From assembly GCA_002328035.1 (NCBI GenBank), contig DCVL01000017.1, positions 27,679 through 84,554 on the forward strand: 56,876 bases of DNA, written 5' to 3'. The notes beneath the pieces are model-generated. The model saw only the letters and a list, made by a program, of their open reading frames with translations, did not search any database and was not told where the DNA came from. Source of the DNA: Geobacter sp. UBA2189 (GTDB lineage Bacteria; Desulfobacterota; Desulfuromonadia; Geobacterales; Pseudopelobacteraceae). Position numbers and translations under genes: made by a program. This document shows positions 17,148 through 25,914 of this stretch, piece by piece. The first letter of the stretch is position 1, and each line of letters opens with the position of its first letter.

Positions 17148-19547
17148 ATGACATCTTATTCCCACCTTTTTAAAACCGGAGCAGGACAGCAGAAAACTTC
17201 TGATGATGCTCTTGAGCTTGAACTGCCTGCCGCAGAACAGCAGCAGTTTACCCTGCTCTTTGTTGATGACGAAGATGGGGTGCTTAACTCCCTGCGCCGA
17301 ATCTTTATGGATGAAAATTACATAATCCTGACTGCCAACAGCGCCGATAAGGCACTGCAGATAATGGAAAATAAACAGATACATCTTCTTGTTACTGACC
17401 ACCGTATGCCAGGGATGACAGGTTCAGAACTGCTTAAGGTGGTGCGTGAACGCTGGCCTGAAACTATCAGGATAATGCTTACTGGCTATGCGGATGTTAA
17501 CTCTATTATGGGGGCGGTCAAGGAAGGGGCTGTCTACAAGTTTATAACAAAGCCCTGGAATGATGAAGATCTTAGACTTACCGTATCACTTGCTCTGCAG
17601 CAGTACCTCTTGATGCATGAAAACCGGCATCTTAAGGAACTGGCATATCAGCAACAGGCCAGGATAAAAAACTATGCAGGCCTGTTTGAGGAAAATCGTG
17701 GAATGTTGGGGGATATACTGATTAAGTCTGGCCTGATAGGTCAGGAGGAATTGTCCCTTGTCAGTAAACAGCAGGAACAGGGAGAGTTTCTGGGGGATGC
17801 CCTGGTTCGCCTTAAGCTGCTTAACGAAAACCATCTGATCGCAGCCCTTCAGAAATCTTTGGGTGTTGAGTACCTTGATCTGCGTGAGTTGAATATCCCT
17901 GCCAATGTAGTCAGATCCCTCCCGCGTGAGCTGTGTGAAAAAAGCCGGATCATTCCGATAAAGCTGGATGGCAACCAGTTGACCATCGCTATGGCGGATC
18001 CTTCAGATATCCTAAAATGTGACAACATTTCAAGGGTGATAGGTTTAAAGGTTGTCAGTGTGCTGGCATCATCCAGTCAGATCTCGGAGCGGTTGAAGCA
18101 GTTCTGGGAATCAGGCGATGCTACTATTGATGACTTCAGTGAACTGGAACCACTGGATGAGATAGATATCGTTCTGGATGAAGAGGAGAAAGAGGCTACA
18201 GTTGAAGAGCTTATTGGCTCTTCAAAGGTGCCACCGGTAATCAGGATAGTAAACGCCATTATATCCGAAGCGATACGCTATGGCGCCAGTGATATACATA
18301 TAGAGGCCAAGACCAAGTATTCGGTTATCCGTTACAGGATAGACGGGATGCTTCATGCCAAGATAAAGATTCCGTCCGACCTGCATGCGGCTGTGATCTC
18401 CAGGATCAAGATCCTGGCCAGGATGGATATTGCGGAACGTCGCAGACCCCAGGATGGTCGCATTACAGTCAAGGCCGGAACAAGGATCGTTGACCTCAGG
18501 GTCTCATCGCTTCCTACCATTAACGGCGAAAAGATCGTTATGCGGATACTGGACAAAAGTGCCTCCATAAAGAGGCTGGAGGATCTTGGGGTTCTGCCGG
18601 AAGATCTGAAGAAGGTCAGTATTATAAGCAAAAAACCGCAAGGCGTTATCATAGCTACAGGCCCTACCGGAAGTGGCAAGACTACCATGCTTTACTCACT
18701 ACTTGCCGCAATGATGAACCCGAACAAGAACTTTGAGACCATTGAGGAGCCCGTTGAGTATTTTCTTGAAGAGGCAAATCAGGTTGCAATTCATGAGAAG
18801 ATAGGCCTCTCTTTTGCCCAGGTGCTACGTGCTACTATGCGTCAGGATCCGGACGTAATACTGGTTGGCGAGGTCAGGGACTTTGAGACCGCAGATACCG
18901 CCTTCAAAGCGGCTCTGACCGGCCATATGGTGCTTACCACCCTGCATACCAACAGTGCCATAGCCTCTATTACAAGGCTTATTGATATGGGTATCAAGCC
19001 GTACATTCTTGCATCAGCGCTTGAGGGGATCATCGCTCAACGCCTGGTAAGGAAGATCTGTGAGAACTGCAGGGAAGAAACTGTTCCTGATGGCGAACAG
19101 TTGGAGTTATTGAGGGTTCCAGAAGGCCTTTTTGGCGGAAAGGTTTACAAGGGAGCCGGTTGTGCACGATGCAATAACACAGGATACAAGGGGCGGCTGG
19201 GAGTCTATGAAATTTTCCTGATGACGGATGAGTACCGCCAGCTGATAGGAACAAACTACAAGGAGTCAGAGATTCTGGCTATTGCCAGAGCAAACGGAAT
19301 GCGTTCCTTGCTGGAAGACGGGTTGGAAAAGGTCAGGCAGGGAATGACAACCATGGAGGAGATTCTTCGTGTTGTCGGACCGGCGGTAAGGATGGAGCGG
19401 AGTTGTGATCATTGTGGCAGGCTTATGGAATCCCGCCATCTTTTTTGTCCTCACTGTGGTTCATTTCGACAGAACTGCTGCCGTTCATGCCATCAGATAC
19501 TTGATGATGACTGGGTTGTCTGCCCTGCCTGCGGCACAGCGCGTTAA
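17148..19547 (+). CDS. Receiver fused to PilB/GspE-type secretion ATPase with zinc ribbons
   Basis: 799 aa. Receiver at about 33-150 (D40/D41, acceptor D84 in LLVTDHRMPG, K135 in KPWND). A GspE/MshE-type N-terminal domain follows (about 180-320), then a complete type II secretion/type IV pilus ATPase: GASDIHIE region near 380, Walker A GPTGSGKTT starting at 505, Asp box/Walker B with DPDVILVGEVRD near 565-577, HMVLTTLHTN, and the tetracysteine zinc motif (CENC...CARC) near 633-675. An added C-terminal double zinc ribbon (CX2C pairs, about 753-797) follows. The catalytic motifs look intact. No pilus or type II secretion genes are nearby. Expected role: phosphorylation-gated pilus or pseudopilus extension motor. 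The ribosome site is weak (GGAG 14 bases away). Confidence 0.88.
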   Translation: MTSYSHLFKTGAGQQKTSDDALELELPAAEQQQFTLLFVDDEDGVLNSLRRIFMDENYIILTANSADKALQIMENKQIHLLVTDHRMPGMTGSELLKVVRERWPETIRIMLTGYADVNSIMGAVKEGAVYKFITKPWNDEDLRLTVSLALQQYLLMHENRHLKELAYQQQARIKNYAGLFEENRGMLGDILIKSGLIGQEELSLVSKQQEQGEFLGDALVRLKLLNENHLIAALQKSLGVEYLDLRELNIPANVVRSLPRELCEKSRIIPIKLDGNQLTIAMADPSDILKCDNISRVIGLKVVSVLASSSQISERLKQFWESGDATIDDFSELEPLDEIDIVLDEEEKEATVEELIGSSKVPPVIRIVNAIISEAIRYGASDIHIEAKTKYSVIRYRIDGMLHAKIKIPSDLHAAVISRIKILARMDIAERRRPQDGRITVKAGTRIVDLRVSSLPTINGEKIVMRILDKSASIKRLEDLGVLPEDLKKVSIISKKPQGVIIATGPTGSGKTTMLYSLLAAMMNPNKNFETIEEPVEYFLEEANQVAIHEKIGLSFAQVLRATMRQDPDVILVGEVRDFETADTAFKAALTGHMVLTTLHTNSAIASITRLIDMGIKPYILASALEGIIAQRLVRKICENCREETVPDGEQLELLRVPEGLFGGKVYKGAGCARCNNTGYKGRLGVYEIFLMTDEYRQLIGTNYKESEILAIARANGMRSLLEDGLEKVRQGMTTMEEILRVVGPAVRMERSCDHCGRLMESRHLFCPHCGSFRQNCCRSCHQILDDDWVVCPACGTAR

Positions 19548-19580
19548 GGCGGAATACAATTTATTAACGGGGGTATATCT

Positions 19581-20135
19581 ATGAATCCTATATTGGTGGT
19601 TGACGACGAACCTAATGTACTTTCTGCCCTTACTCGTGCGCTTTTTGATGAGCAACTTGAAGTAACCTGTGCAAAAAGCGGGGAGGAGGCGCTGGAGATA
19701 GTTGCTACCAAGCCTTTCAAGCTTGTTATTTCAGACGAGAGGATGATAGGGATGCAGGGTAGTGAGCTTTTGGCTATCCTGAAGGAAAGATATCCCCAAA
19801 CCTTGAGGATCCTGCTGACCGGACATGCGACCCTTGAAGCAGCTATGAAGGCGGTTAACCAGGGTGAGATCTACCGTTTTTTTACAAAACCCTGGAATGA
19901 TACCGAGCTCAAGTTTGCAATAAGAACCGCTATTGAAAGGTTTGACCTTGAGGCGGAAAACCGAAGGCTTCTGGCAACTGTAAGGAATCAGGCGATGGAG
20001 ATAAGGGTGCTTGAAAAGCGTTATCCCGGAATAAGCAGGGTACAGAAAGACAGCAAGGGCAGTTTCGTATTGCCAGAACTTTCTGATACAGAAATAATGA
20101 TGATGCTGGCAGAGTGCGAAAAGGATTATAAATAA
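19581..20135 (+). CDS. Response regulator, receiver with short helical tail
   Basis: 184 aa: receiver (about 1-125; D8/D9, acceptor D52, KPWNDTEL) and a tail of about 60 residues, first helical and then ending in LPELSDTEIMMMLAECE. The receiver is a close paralog of those at 3318, 4124, 5076 and 17148. There is no output domain. GGGGG lies upstream of the ATG. Its stop overlaps the convergent flgL gene by 10 bp, so it ends the signalling locus. Placed 33 bp after the REC-ATPase gene, it may act on the same pathway. Confidence 0.85.
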   Translation: MNPILVVDDEPNVLSALTRALFDEQLEVTCAKSGEEALEIVATKPFKLVISDERMIGMQGSELLAILKERYPQTLRILLTGHATLEAAMKAVNQGEIYRFFTKPWNDTELKFAIRTAIERFDLEAENRRLLATVRNQAMEIRVLEKRYPGISRVQKDSKGSFVLPELSDTEIMMMLAECEKDYK

Positions 20136-21037
20136 TCCAGAAGTGACATCTGGCTGATCTTGGCCGTTGAGGATAGTGTTGCCTCAAAAGCGGTCTGCTG
20201 TTGGGTAAGTTTAACCCCCAGTTCAGCGTAATCAGCGCTCTGTATGTTATCAAATATTGTAAGTAAGGTGTTCTTTGTATTGTTATTCATAGTCTGTGCA
20301 CTGTCCAGGCGGGTAAGTCTGGTTGCCACTGTTGAAATGGCGCGTTCCAGCTGTAGGCCTCCTGCGTACAGAGCCTCTGAACCGGCCTGAATTGCTGCCG
20401 TGTTTGTGGGGTCGGTTGTAAGGGTGTTAATAAGGTCGTCTATAGTCTTTAGAATATTGGTTGTTCCAAATGGTTGAGATGTTGCCTCATCAGGAGTAAG
20501 AACCTGGCTTCCTACCAAGTTCATTGTTTCTGTCATTTCCTGCCCTATTTCAATATTCAATTGAGTTTCATCACCGCGATAATATGGAGCAGCACCTGTA
20601 TGGAACGGCGATGGGGATGTTGTCCCTCCTCCAAAGAGATAGATTCCGTTTAACTGGGTATTCCCCATATCCAGCAGCTGCTGTTTGATGGCCTTTAATT
20701 GATCAATTGCGTTATTTTGTATGTTTGGATCCGTTGTGCCGCTTACTATTGAAGAAACCAGGCTTTTGGCCTGATTTACGTAACTATGCATCCCGTTAAG
20801 GGCGGTGTTCGTCATATTGAGCCAGATATCGGCCTTTGTGATATTGCTGTTGTACTGTTGTGTGGCTGTCAGATTATCGTTAAGTCCCAGGAGCAGTCTT
20901 GAAGATACAGGGTCGTCACTCGGGCGATTTATATTTTTACCGGATGCTATCTTTTCCTGGAGGTTGTTAAGAATCGTTCTCGACTGCTGGATATTATAAA
21001 GTGAGTTTTGTGATGTAATGTTAGGGGTAACTCGCAT
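20126..21037 (-). CDS. flgL: Flagellar hook-filament junction protein FlgL
   Basis: 303 aa flagellin-like protein (HAP3) that joins the hook-side junction protein FlgK to the filament. The N-terminus (MRVTPNITSQNSLYNIQQSR, then SGKNINRPSDDP) and the C-terminus (LTQQQTAFEATLSSTAKISQMSLLDYL region) match the flagellin-type D0/D1 helices. It has no signal peptide, because it is exported by the flagellar type III apparatus. It is last in the operon, ten bases after flgK, and converges with a response regulator gene. csrA and fliW, which often follow flgL in related genomes, are not here. Confidence 0.94.
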   Translation of the reverse strand: MRVTPNITSQNSLYNIQQSRTILNNLQEKIASGKNINRPSDDPVSSRLLLGLNDNLTATQQYNSNITKADIWLNMTNTALNGMHSYVNQAKSLVSSIVSGTTDPNIQNNAIDQLKAIKQQLLDMGNTQLNGIYLFGGGTTSPSPFHTGAAPYYRGDETQLNIEIGQEMTETMNLVGSQVLTPDEATSQPFGTTNILKTIDDLINTLTTDPTNTAAIQAGSEALYAGGLQLERAISTVATRLTRLDSAQTMNNNTKNTLLTIFDNIQSADYAELGVKLTQQQTAFEATLSSTAKISQMSLLDYL

Positions 21038-21047
21038 GGCTCTCTCC

Positions 21048-22457
21048 TTACTGTACCATGTTGATCAGTGTGTCCAGCATCTCACCGGCAGTTGTGATAA
21101 GCTTTGCCGATGCCTGGTAGGAACGCTGAAATTTTATAAGGTCGGTCAGTTCTTCATCCAGTGAAACACCGGAATTTGAATCCCGAAGCGTTGTGAGCTG
21201 TTTCATAAATGCCTCATCCTGTTTCACAACCTTCTGGGCGGACTGGACATCCAGACCTACCTGCGCAACCAGACCATCGTAGTAATTATTGTATGTGGAT
21301 GTGCCGCCAGACATCGTCTTTTCATTTAGCAGAGCGGCTAATTCCAATGCATTGCTGTTGTCGCCAGGTGAAGTAGCGTCTTGTGAGGCTGCGATCAGAT
21401 TTGTGTCCGAAATAGCGACTGTTATTGTACGTGCAGTTGTCCCTGTGTTGGTAAAGAAGTTGACACCAGTACTTGGTACCAGGGTAAATCCTGTTGAATG
21501 GATGGCGTTGACCTCGGTTACTATGCTGCTTGCAATACCATTAACCTGTGTCAAATACCCTGGTATGGTTGTGTCTCTCATAACCATTACCGAGCCTAGT
21601 GTGCCTGTGGTTGGCGCTATTGTTGTGGTAGCCCCTCCACCTGCAGGGGTGACCTGCACGACCTTGCGGGGAGTAGTGCCGTCAGTTGCCAGCGTGCCGC
21701 TATTTATTACAGACAGTGTTGCAGCAGCGGAGCCGTCTACCAAAGAGTATGTTCCGGTTCCGTCTGTGTAAGAGATATCAGTTGTACCATCAGCATTTTC
21801 GGTGAAGCTTACAGCCATGTTTTCGGCCAGTTGTCTTACAAGGTAATCCCTTTCGTCACGCATCTCATTTGCGTTTCCGCTTATCATTTCAGTTACTTCT
21901 ATTTGTCCGTTCAGCTGGGCTATATTGCTTAAGATGTTGTTTATATCGTCAGCCATCGGCTCAACTGCATCGTTCTGAGCTATGGCTGCATCGTTCAGGG
22001 TGCGATAGATATAATGGAACTGATCAGTCATAATCTGTGCGTTGCTCAGTACGGACTGTCTTTCAGCACCACCGGTAGGGTTAAGGGAGAGATCCTGCCA
22101 TGAATTAAAGAAGTCTGAAATGGAGGCTCCAAGACCATCCTGAGCAAGTTCGTTGAATATAGGTTCAATCTGTTGCAGCACTTCAGCTTTCTTCTCATCA
22201 TAACCTGATGTAGTGCCGGCGTTTACCAGCTGCTTTTGAAGCAGGGAGTCATAGTAACGTTCAACTGTTTGTATCTGAACGCCGGATCCCAACGGGAAAC
22301 CGTTGTGAGTTGTAGGTGGAGCGGTTGCAAGCACCACACGTTGCCTTGAGTAGCCAGGTGTATTGACGTTGGCGATGTTCTCGCTGGCAACCTCTGTGGC
22401 AACCTGATAGATACGTAAGCCTGCCTTGCCTATTTCGAGAGCGGCGCTGAGACTCAT
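21048..22457 (-). CDS. flgK: Flagellar hook-associated protein FlgK
   Basis: 469 aa from the ATG at 22457 (GGGAGG upstream, SLSAALEIGKAGLRIYQ start); an upstream in-frame ATG would run into flgN and lacks support. The N-terminal rod/hook motif EVASENIANVNTPGYSRQRV and the C-terminal LIKFQRSYQASAKLITT motif are typical. The middle (about 190-330) is Thr/Gly-rich and variable, as expected for surface-exposed HAP1 domains. It forms the first junction zone on the hook. Its chaperone FlgN is encoded immediately upstream. Confidence 0.95.
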   Translation of the reverse strand: MSLSAALEIGKAGLRIYQVATEVASENIANVNTPGYSRQRVVLATAPPTTHNGFPLGSGVQIQTVERYYDSLLQKQLVNAGTTSGYDEKKAEVLQQIEPIFNELAQDGLGASISDFFNSWQDLSLNPTGGAERQSVLSNAQIMTDQFHYIYRTLNDAAIAQNDAVEPMADDINNILSNIAQLNGQIEVTEMISGNANEMRDERDYLVRQLAENMAVSFTENADGTTDISYTDGTGTYSLVDGSAAATLSVINSGTLATDGTTPRKVVQVTPAGGGATTTIAPTTGTLGSVMVMRDTTIPGYLTQVNGIASSIVTEVNAIHSTGFTLVPSTGVNFFTNTGTTARTITVAISDTNLIAASQDATSPGDNSNALELAALLNEKTMSGGTSTYNNYYDGLVAQVGLDVQSAQKVVKQDEAFMKQLTTLRDSNSGVSLDEELTDLIKFQRSYQASAKLITTAGEMLDTLINMVQ

Positions 22458-22458
22458 C

Positions 22459-22956
22459 TTAAGCCTCCCTGTTGACCATGACTGCACCAGCCTGGGTGTT
22501 CGAGAGATAGGTCCCCCGAACGCCGTAAGTGTTTGATGTGTGCAGAATTCTCAGAATAAATGCCAATGAATCATTAACTACAGTCAGGAACCGTTCCAGC
22601 ATCCCTCTGTTCTGGTTTGCCAGGGCTGAAACTGATGAACCTGCCTGCTTTGCCGCCTGTTGCAATGGCTGTATCTGCTCTCTCATCTGAGTTGGCATTT
22701 TATTGATTATTTCCGTAAGGGTTGCAGAGGGTGGCAGGCCAGTCTGTATGGCGGTTTCAGCCATGACAGAATGCAGCCTCTCTGCAGTTTTTCTCTGACG
22801 GATAATTATCTGTTCCTTCTGAGTATTCAGGGATTCCATGTATGTTGTGTCAATTTTGACAATAGCCTCCTGCTCTTCCTGAAGGGTTTGCTGTAGCTCC
22901 TTCAAGATCTCAAGCTGCTCTGTCAATATTTCTGCCAAACGGTTTGCCGTTGCCAT
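22459..22956 (-). CDS. flgN: Export chaperone FlgN
   Basis: 165 aa, almost entirely helical (LAEILTEQLEILKELQQTL, then a long Gln/Glu-rich coiled coil), with a variable C-terminus (TYGVRGTYLSNTQAGAVMV). This fits FlgN, the cytoplasmic chaperone that protects FlgK and FlgL before export. Position before flgKL supports the call, since the family is poorly conserved in sequence. The start codon overlaps the flgJ stop (TAATG), so translation is probably coupled. In many relatives flgM lies between flgJ and flgN; here there is no room for it. Confidence 0.85.
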   Translation of the reverse strand: MATANRLAEILTEQLEILKELQQTLQEEQEAIVKIDTTYMESLNTQKEQIIIRQRKTAERLHSVMAETAIQTGLPPSATLTEIINKMPTQMREQIQPLQQAAKQAGSSVSALANQNRGMLERFLTVVNDSLAFILRILHTSNTYGVRGTYLSNTQAGAVMVNREA

Positions 22957-23339
22957 TAGAGTTCCTCGCTTTTTATCCCGTTCGTTTTGGGCGAAGTCGG
23001 AGTTGAATAGCGTTTAAGCAGCTCTTTCTCGACCATTGAAGCTATACTGTTTGCTCCGCCGCGCTTTGCAGCGGCTGCAGCGTACTCCTGATCCAGCATG
23101 TAACGGTAGGTTTCCTCTGCCTTTCCTCCGCCGGTAAGTTTGTCTTCAGGCACCGTTTCTCTCATGGATTTTAACATCATTCCGGTAAATAGCGCCTCAA
23201 AGTCCTGCGAAATCTTTTTAAGCTCCTTGCGTCTGGTTTCGGTCAGTATTTCCCCTCTCCCTTTTGCACTGGAGGCCAACTGCTCGGCCTTTTTATCCTG
23301 AACCAGGAGATCTGGCGCTATGCTTAAATTATTGTCCAT
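22956..23339 (-). CDS. flgJ: Rod-binding protein FlgJ (rod-binding domain only)
   Basis: 127 aa containing the rod-binding core (DFEALFTGMMLKSMRETVP at about 47-65, then YRYMLDQEYA). The C-terminal muramidase domain of enterobacterial FlgJ is absent, as is common in deltaproteobacteria, so a separate peptidoglycan hydrolase should open the wall for the rod. It caps the growing rod in the periplasm. No candidate hydrolase was seen in the window. Confidence 0.88.
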   Translation of the reverse strand: MDNNLSIAPDLLVQDKKAEQLASSAKGRGEILTETRRKELKKISQDFEALFTGMMLKSMRETVPEDKLTGGGKAEETYRYMLDQEYAAAAAKRGGANSIASMVEKELLKRYSTPTSPKTNGIKSEEL

Positions 23340-23381
23340 TATGGTTATCCTATCGGTAGTATTCAGCGCTTACTGAAATGG

Positions 23382-24473
23382 TCAGATTATAACAAGCTCT
23401 GCCTGTAGCGCTCCTGCCGATTTTATGGCCTGCAGGATTGAGATCAGATCCCTGGGGGTCACTCCCAGTAAATTCAGGCCACGCACAACATCTCCGATGG
23501 TGTTCCCTTCCGGTATGAATGAAAGTCGCTTCTGCTCCTCCTGAACCTTGAGTTCGGTGCGTGGCGCCTCTTTGGTTTCCCCTTTTGAGAGAGGCTTTGG
23601 CTGGGAGACCTTTGGAGTTTCTTTAACGGTAAGCGCCAGATTGCCGTGAGAAACGGCAACAGGTGAAATTCTTACTTTATCTCCCATAACAATGGTGCCT
23701 GTTCTCTCATTGACAACTACCTTTGCCAAGGTATCCTGAATGACCTCTATATTTTCCATCTGAGCAATAAATTCAACAGGTCGTGAGAGAAATGAATCAG
23801 GAAGTTGAACCATTACAGATCCGCCGTCAATACTGCTGGCAGCATTTGGAAACGTTTTGTTGATCGCCGCTACTATCCGTGAAGCCGTTGTAAAATCGGC
23901 TTGATTCAGGTTCAGCCTAAGGCTTGACTTGCCGGCAAGAACATTTGGCAGTTCACGTTCTACCAGCGCACCCGCAGGAATCCTTCCGGCTGTTGGATGG
24001 TTTTTTGTGGCAGATGCCCCCTGACCACCAAATGCGAATGAATTTGTCAGGATAGAACCCTGTCCGACGGCATATACATTGCCATCCGCCCCTTTAAGAG
24101 GGGTCATAACCAGTGTCCCTCCGGCGATAGTCTTTGCATCGCCAAGGGAAGAGATAGTCAAATCAAGCTTTGTACCCTGCTTTGCAAAAGGTGGAAGGGT
24201 TGCTGTTACCATTACCGCAGCAACGTTTTTAACCTTTACGTCAGCACGATTGATAGTGACTCCCATACGTTCCAGCACGTTTACAAGGGACTGAACAGGG
24301 AATTTTGTCTGGTCGCTGTCGCCGGAACCGTTTAGCCCTACAACCAGGCCATAACCTACAAGCTGGTTGTCACGGACACCGTCAAATGCTGCGATATCTT
24401 TTATGCGGGATCCCTGACAGATGGCAGGAAAGGTCAAAAAAAGGAGTAGCACAAAGGTTGTAATTATTTTCAT
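23382..24473 (-). CDS. flgI: Flagellar P-ring protein FlgI
   Basis: 363 aa with a Sec signal peptide (about 1-20, FVLLLFLTFPAICQGS) followed by the strongly conserved RIKDIA..GVRDNQLVGYGLVVGLNGSGDS start and a typical C-terminus (LNLLGVTPRDLISILQAIK). It forms the periplasmic P ring around the rod in the peptidoglycan layer. The segment at about 280-320 (Lys/Glu/Pro-rich) is variable. flgH ends 8 bases upstream and flgA precedes that, giving the usual ring assembly cassette. Confidence 0.96.
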   Translation of the reverse strand: MKIITTFVLLLFLTFPAICQGSRIKDIAAFDGVRDNQLVGYGLVVGLNGSGDSDQTKFPVQSLVNVLERMGVTINRADVKVKNVAAVMVTATLPPFAKQGTKLDLTISSLGDAKTIAGGTLVMTPLKGADGNVYAVGQGSILTNSFAFGGQGASATKNHPTAGRIPAGALVERELPNVLAGKSSLRLNLNQADFTTASRIVAAINKTFPNAASSIDGGSVMVQLPDSFLSRPVEFIAQMENIEVIQDTLAKVVVNERTGTIVMGDKVRISPVAVSHGNLALTVKETPKVSQPKPLSKGETKEAPRTELKVQEEQKRLSFIPEGNTIGDVVRGLNLLGVTPRDLISILQAIKSAGALQAELVII

Positions 24474-24481
24474 TTTATCAC

Positions 24482-25174
24482 CTAAAATGGCCAGAGTTTG
24501 TCAATCAGATTCATTAACCAGCCCGGTTTCTGACGATCAGAGATTACCCCTTCGCCCGAATAGCTGATCTGTGCATCGGCAATAAATGCCGAATTTATAG
24601 TGTTTTCTGCAGAGATATCACGTTGGCGGATCGTTCCCTTAACGGTTAAAATCTGGTCTTCATTATTGACCTTGACGTTGCGACGCCCTTCTATCTTTAG
24701 GTTGCCGTTTGGAAGAACATCTATGACCTTCGCGGTTATAGTGGCTGTAAGGGTTTCCTTGCGGGATGTCGAACCGCTGCCATCAAACGATGAGCTGGCA
24801 CTTGCGTCAATCAGCTTTGACAGATTTGCCTCTTTACCACCAAGATTGTTAAGGAGTATTCCGGCGCCCTCAAGCCCCATAAAAGCCGGAATCCCGGCAC
24901 TTATTTCACTGGTTCGTCCTGTAGCGGTAGCCGCCTGCTTGCTGGCGCTGGCTGTCTCAGTGATTATTATGGTAACTATGTCACCGATTCTTCTGGCATT
25001 TCCATCCTCAGTCAACGCTACGGCGGATCCCTGCCATATAGAGCCGTTTTTATAACTGGGCTCAGGTTGTTTAAGCTGCTGATCAAAGGTTGGCGTCACC
25101 ACCTCGGTCTGCTGAACTACGCAGCCTGAAAGGCAAATGACGCAAAGAGGCAGAAGGCAACGTTTTATCATCAT
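24482..25174 (-). CDS. flgH: Flagellar L-ring lipoprotein FlgH
   Basis: 230 aa from ATG-ATG at 25174, chosen because AGGAG is five bases upstream and a lipoprotein signal (LPLCVICLSGC, lipid cysteine C18) follows. A longer in-frame form would start inside flgA without a signal sequence. The body holds L-ring motifs (GDIVTIIITETASASKQA, then GNLKIEGRRNVKVN and ISYSGEGVI). It forms the outer-membrane ring, direct evidence for a Gram-negative envelope. Confidence 0.95.
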   Translation of the reverse strand: MMIKRCLLPLCVICLSGCVVQQTEVVTPTFDQQLKQPEPSYKNGSIWQGSAVALTEDGNARRIGDIVTIIITETASASKQAATATGRTSEISAGIPAFMGLEGAGILLNNLGGKEANLSKLIDASASSSFDGSGSTSRKETLTATITAKVIDVLPNGNLKIEGRRNVKVNNEDQILTVKGTIRQRDISAENTINSAFIADAQISYSGEGVISDRQKPGWLMNLIDKLWPF

Positions 25175-25187
25175 AGTCTCCTGTTTA

Positions 25188-25910
25188 TTAGAAACCGATA
25201 GAAACAGTGGAGGCATCGAGAATGCGGGCAGGTATTTCCTTGTTGGATGTGAGATTCTGGACACGTATGAGGTCACCTATTCCGCCAGCGCTTCTTGCTT
25301 TGCCAGATACAGTAATTCTTATGCCCGAATTTTCGGCAACTATGGTTACCAGCTGTCCGCTTACAATCACCGGAACAGCGACAAGCTGGCTACTTTTTAA
25401 AGGGCTTCCGGCTCTTACGGTTGTGCGTAGCTTCTTTCCTATGGCATCTTCTAAATTCTGAACAGGGTGACCGCCAGCCTTTGCCAGATCCTCTCTTTTA
25501 AGCTGAATATCATCAGAGGTGATTATCGTGCCGACAAGCAGTTGCCGTTTTGCTACCACCATATCGGCATTCGCATCCACATTTAATCTGAGAGAGAGGT
25601 TCTTTTCAACAACACCGTTAACCCTGACGACCATTACAATACTGATAGACCCCCATCCTTCCCATCTTTCCGGAGCTAAAATCTCAATATCGGATCTGCC
25701 TTTTGAAACCTTCACTCCCTTCGGCAACGAGAGTTGACGAATTGATGTTGTCCACCCCCTGCCTTCAACCTTTTCTGCCAGAAAACGTTCAACAGCGGTT
25801 CTTATCTCATGTTCAGGCAGAACAACCTGGTCTGCATGGCTTGCATGAGAGGGAAAGGCATGCAACAGGGACAAAAATAAAAATAACGATATAAGTCGAA
25901 TAATCTGCAT
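25188..25910 (-). CDS. flgA: P-ring assembly chaperone FlgA
   Basis: 240 aa with a signal peptide (about 1-24) and a C-terminal SAF-type domain (about 115-240: VVAKRQLLVGTIITSDDI, then GSPLKSSQLV and IRITVSGKARSAGGIGD). FlgA is the periplasmic chaperone for FlgI polymerisation. It begins four bases after the flgG stop with no clear ribosome site of its own, suggesting coupling. The N-terminal part is divergent, as usual for the family. Confidence 0.92.
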   Translation of the reverse strand: MQIIRLISLFLFLSLLHAFPSHASHADQVVLPEHEIRTAVERFLAEKVEGRGWTTSIRQLSLPKGVKVSKGRSDIEILAPERWEGWGSISIVMVVRVNGVVEKNLSLRLNVDANADMVVAKRQLLVGTIITSDDIQLKREDLAKAGGHPVQNLEDAIGKKLRTTVRAGSPLKSSQLVAVPVIVSGQLVTIVAENSGIRITVSGKARSAGGIGDLIRVQNLTSNKEIPARILDASTVSIGF

Positions 25911-25914
25911 GTTA

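Noticed and set aside
17343..17350. GCCGATAA octamer on the plus strand resembling a sigma-28 -10 box
   Set aside because: It lies inside the receiver-ATPase gene, made of ordinary codons for Ala-Asp-Lys, has no TAAA at the right spacing, and no gene starts nearby.
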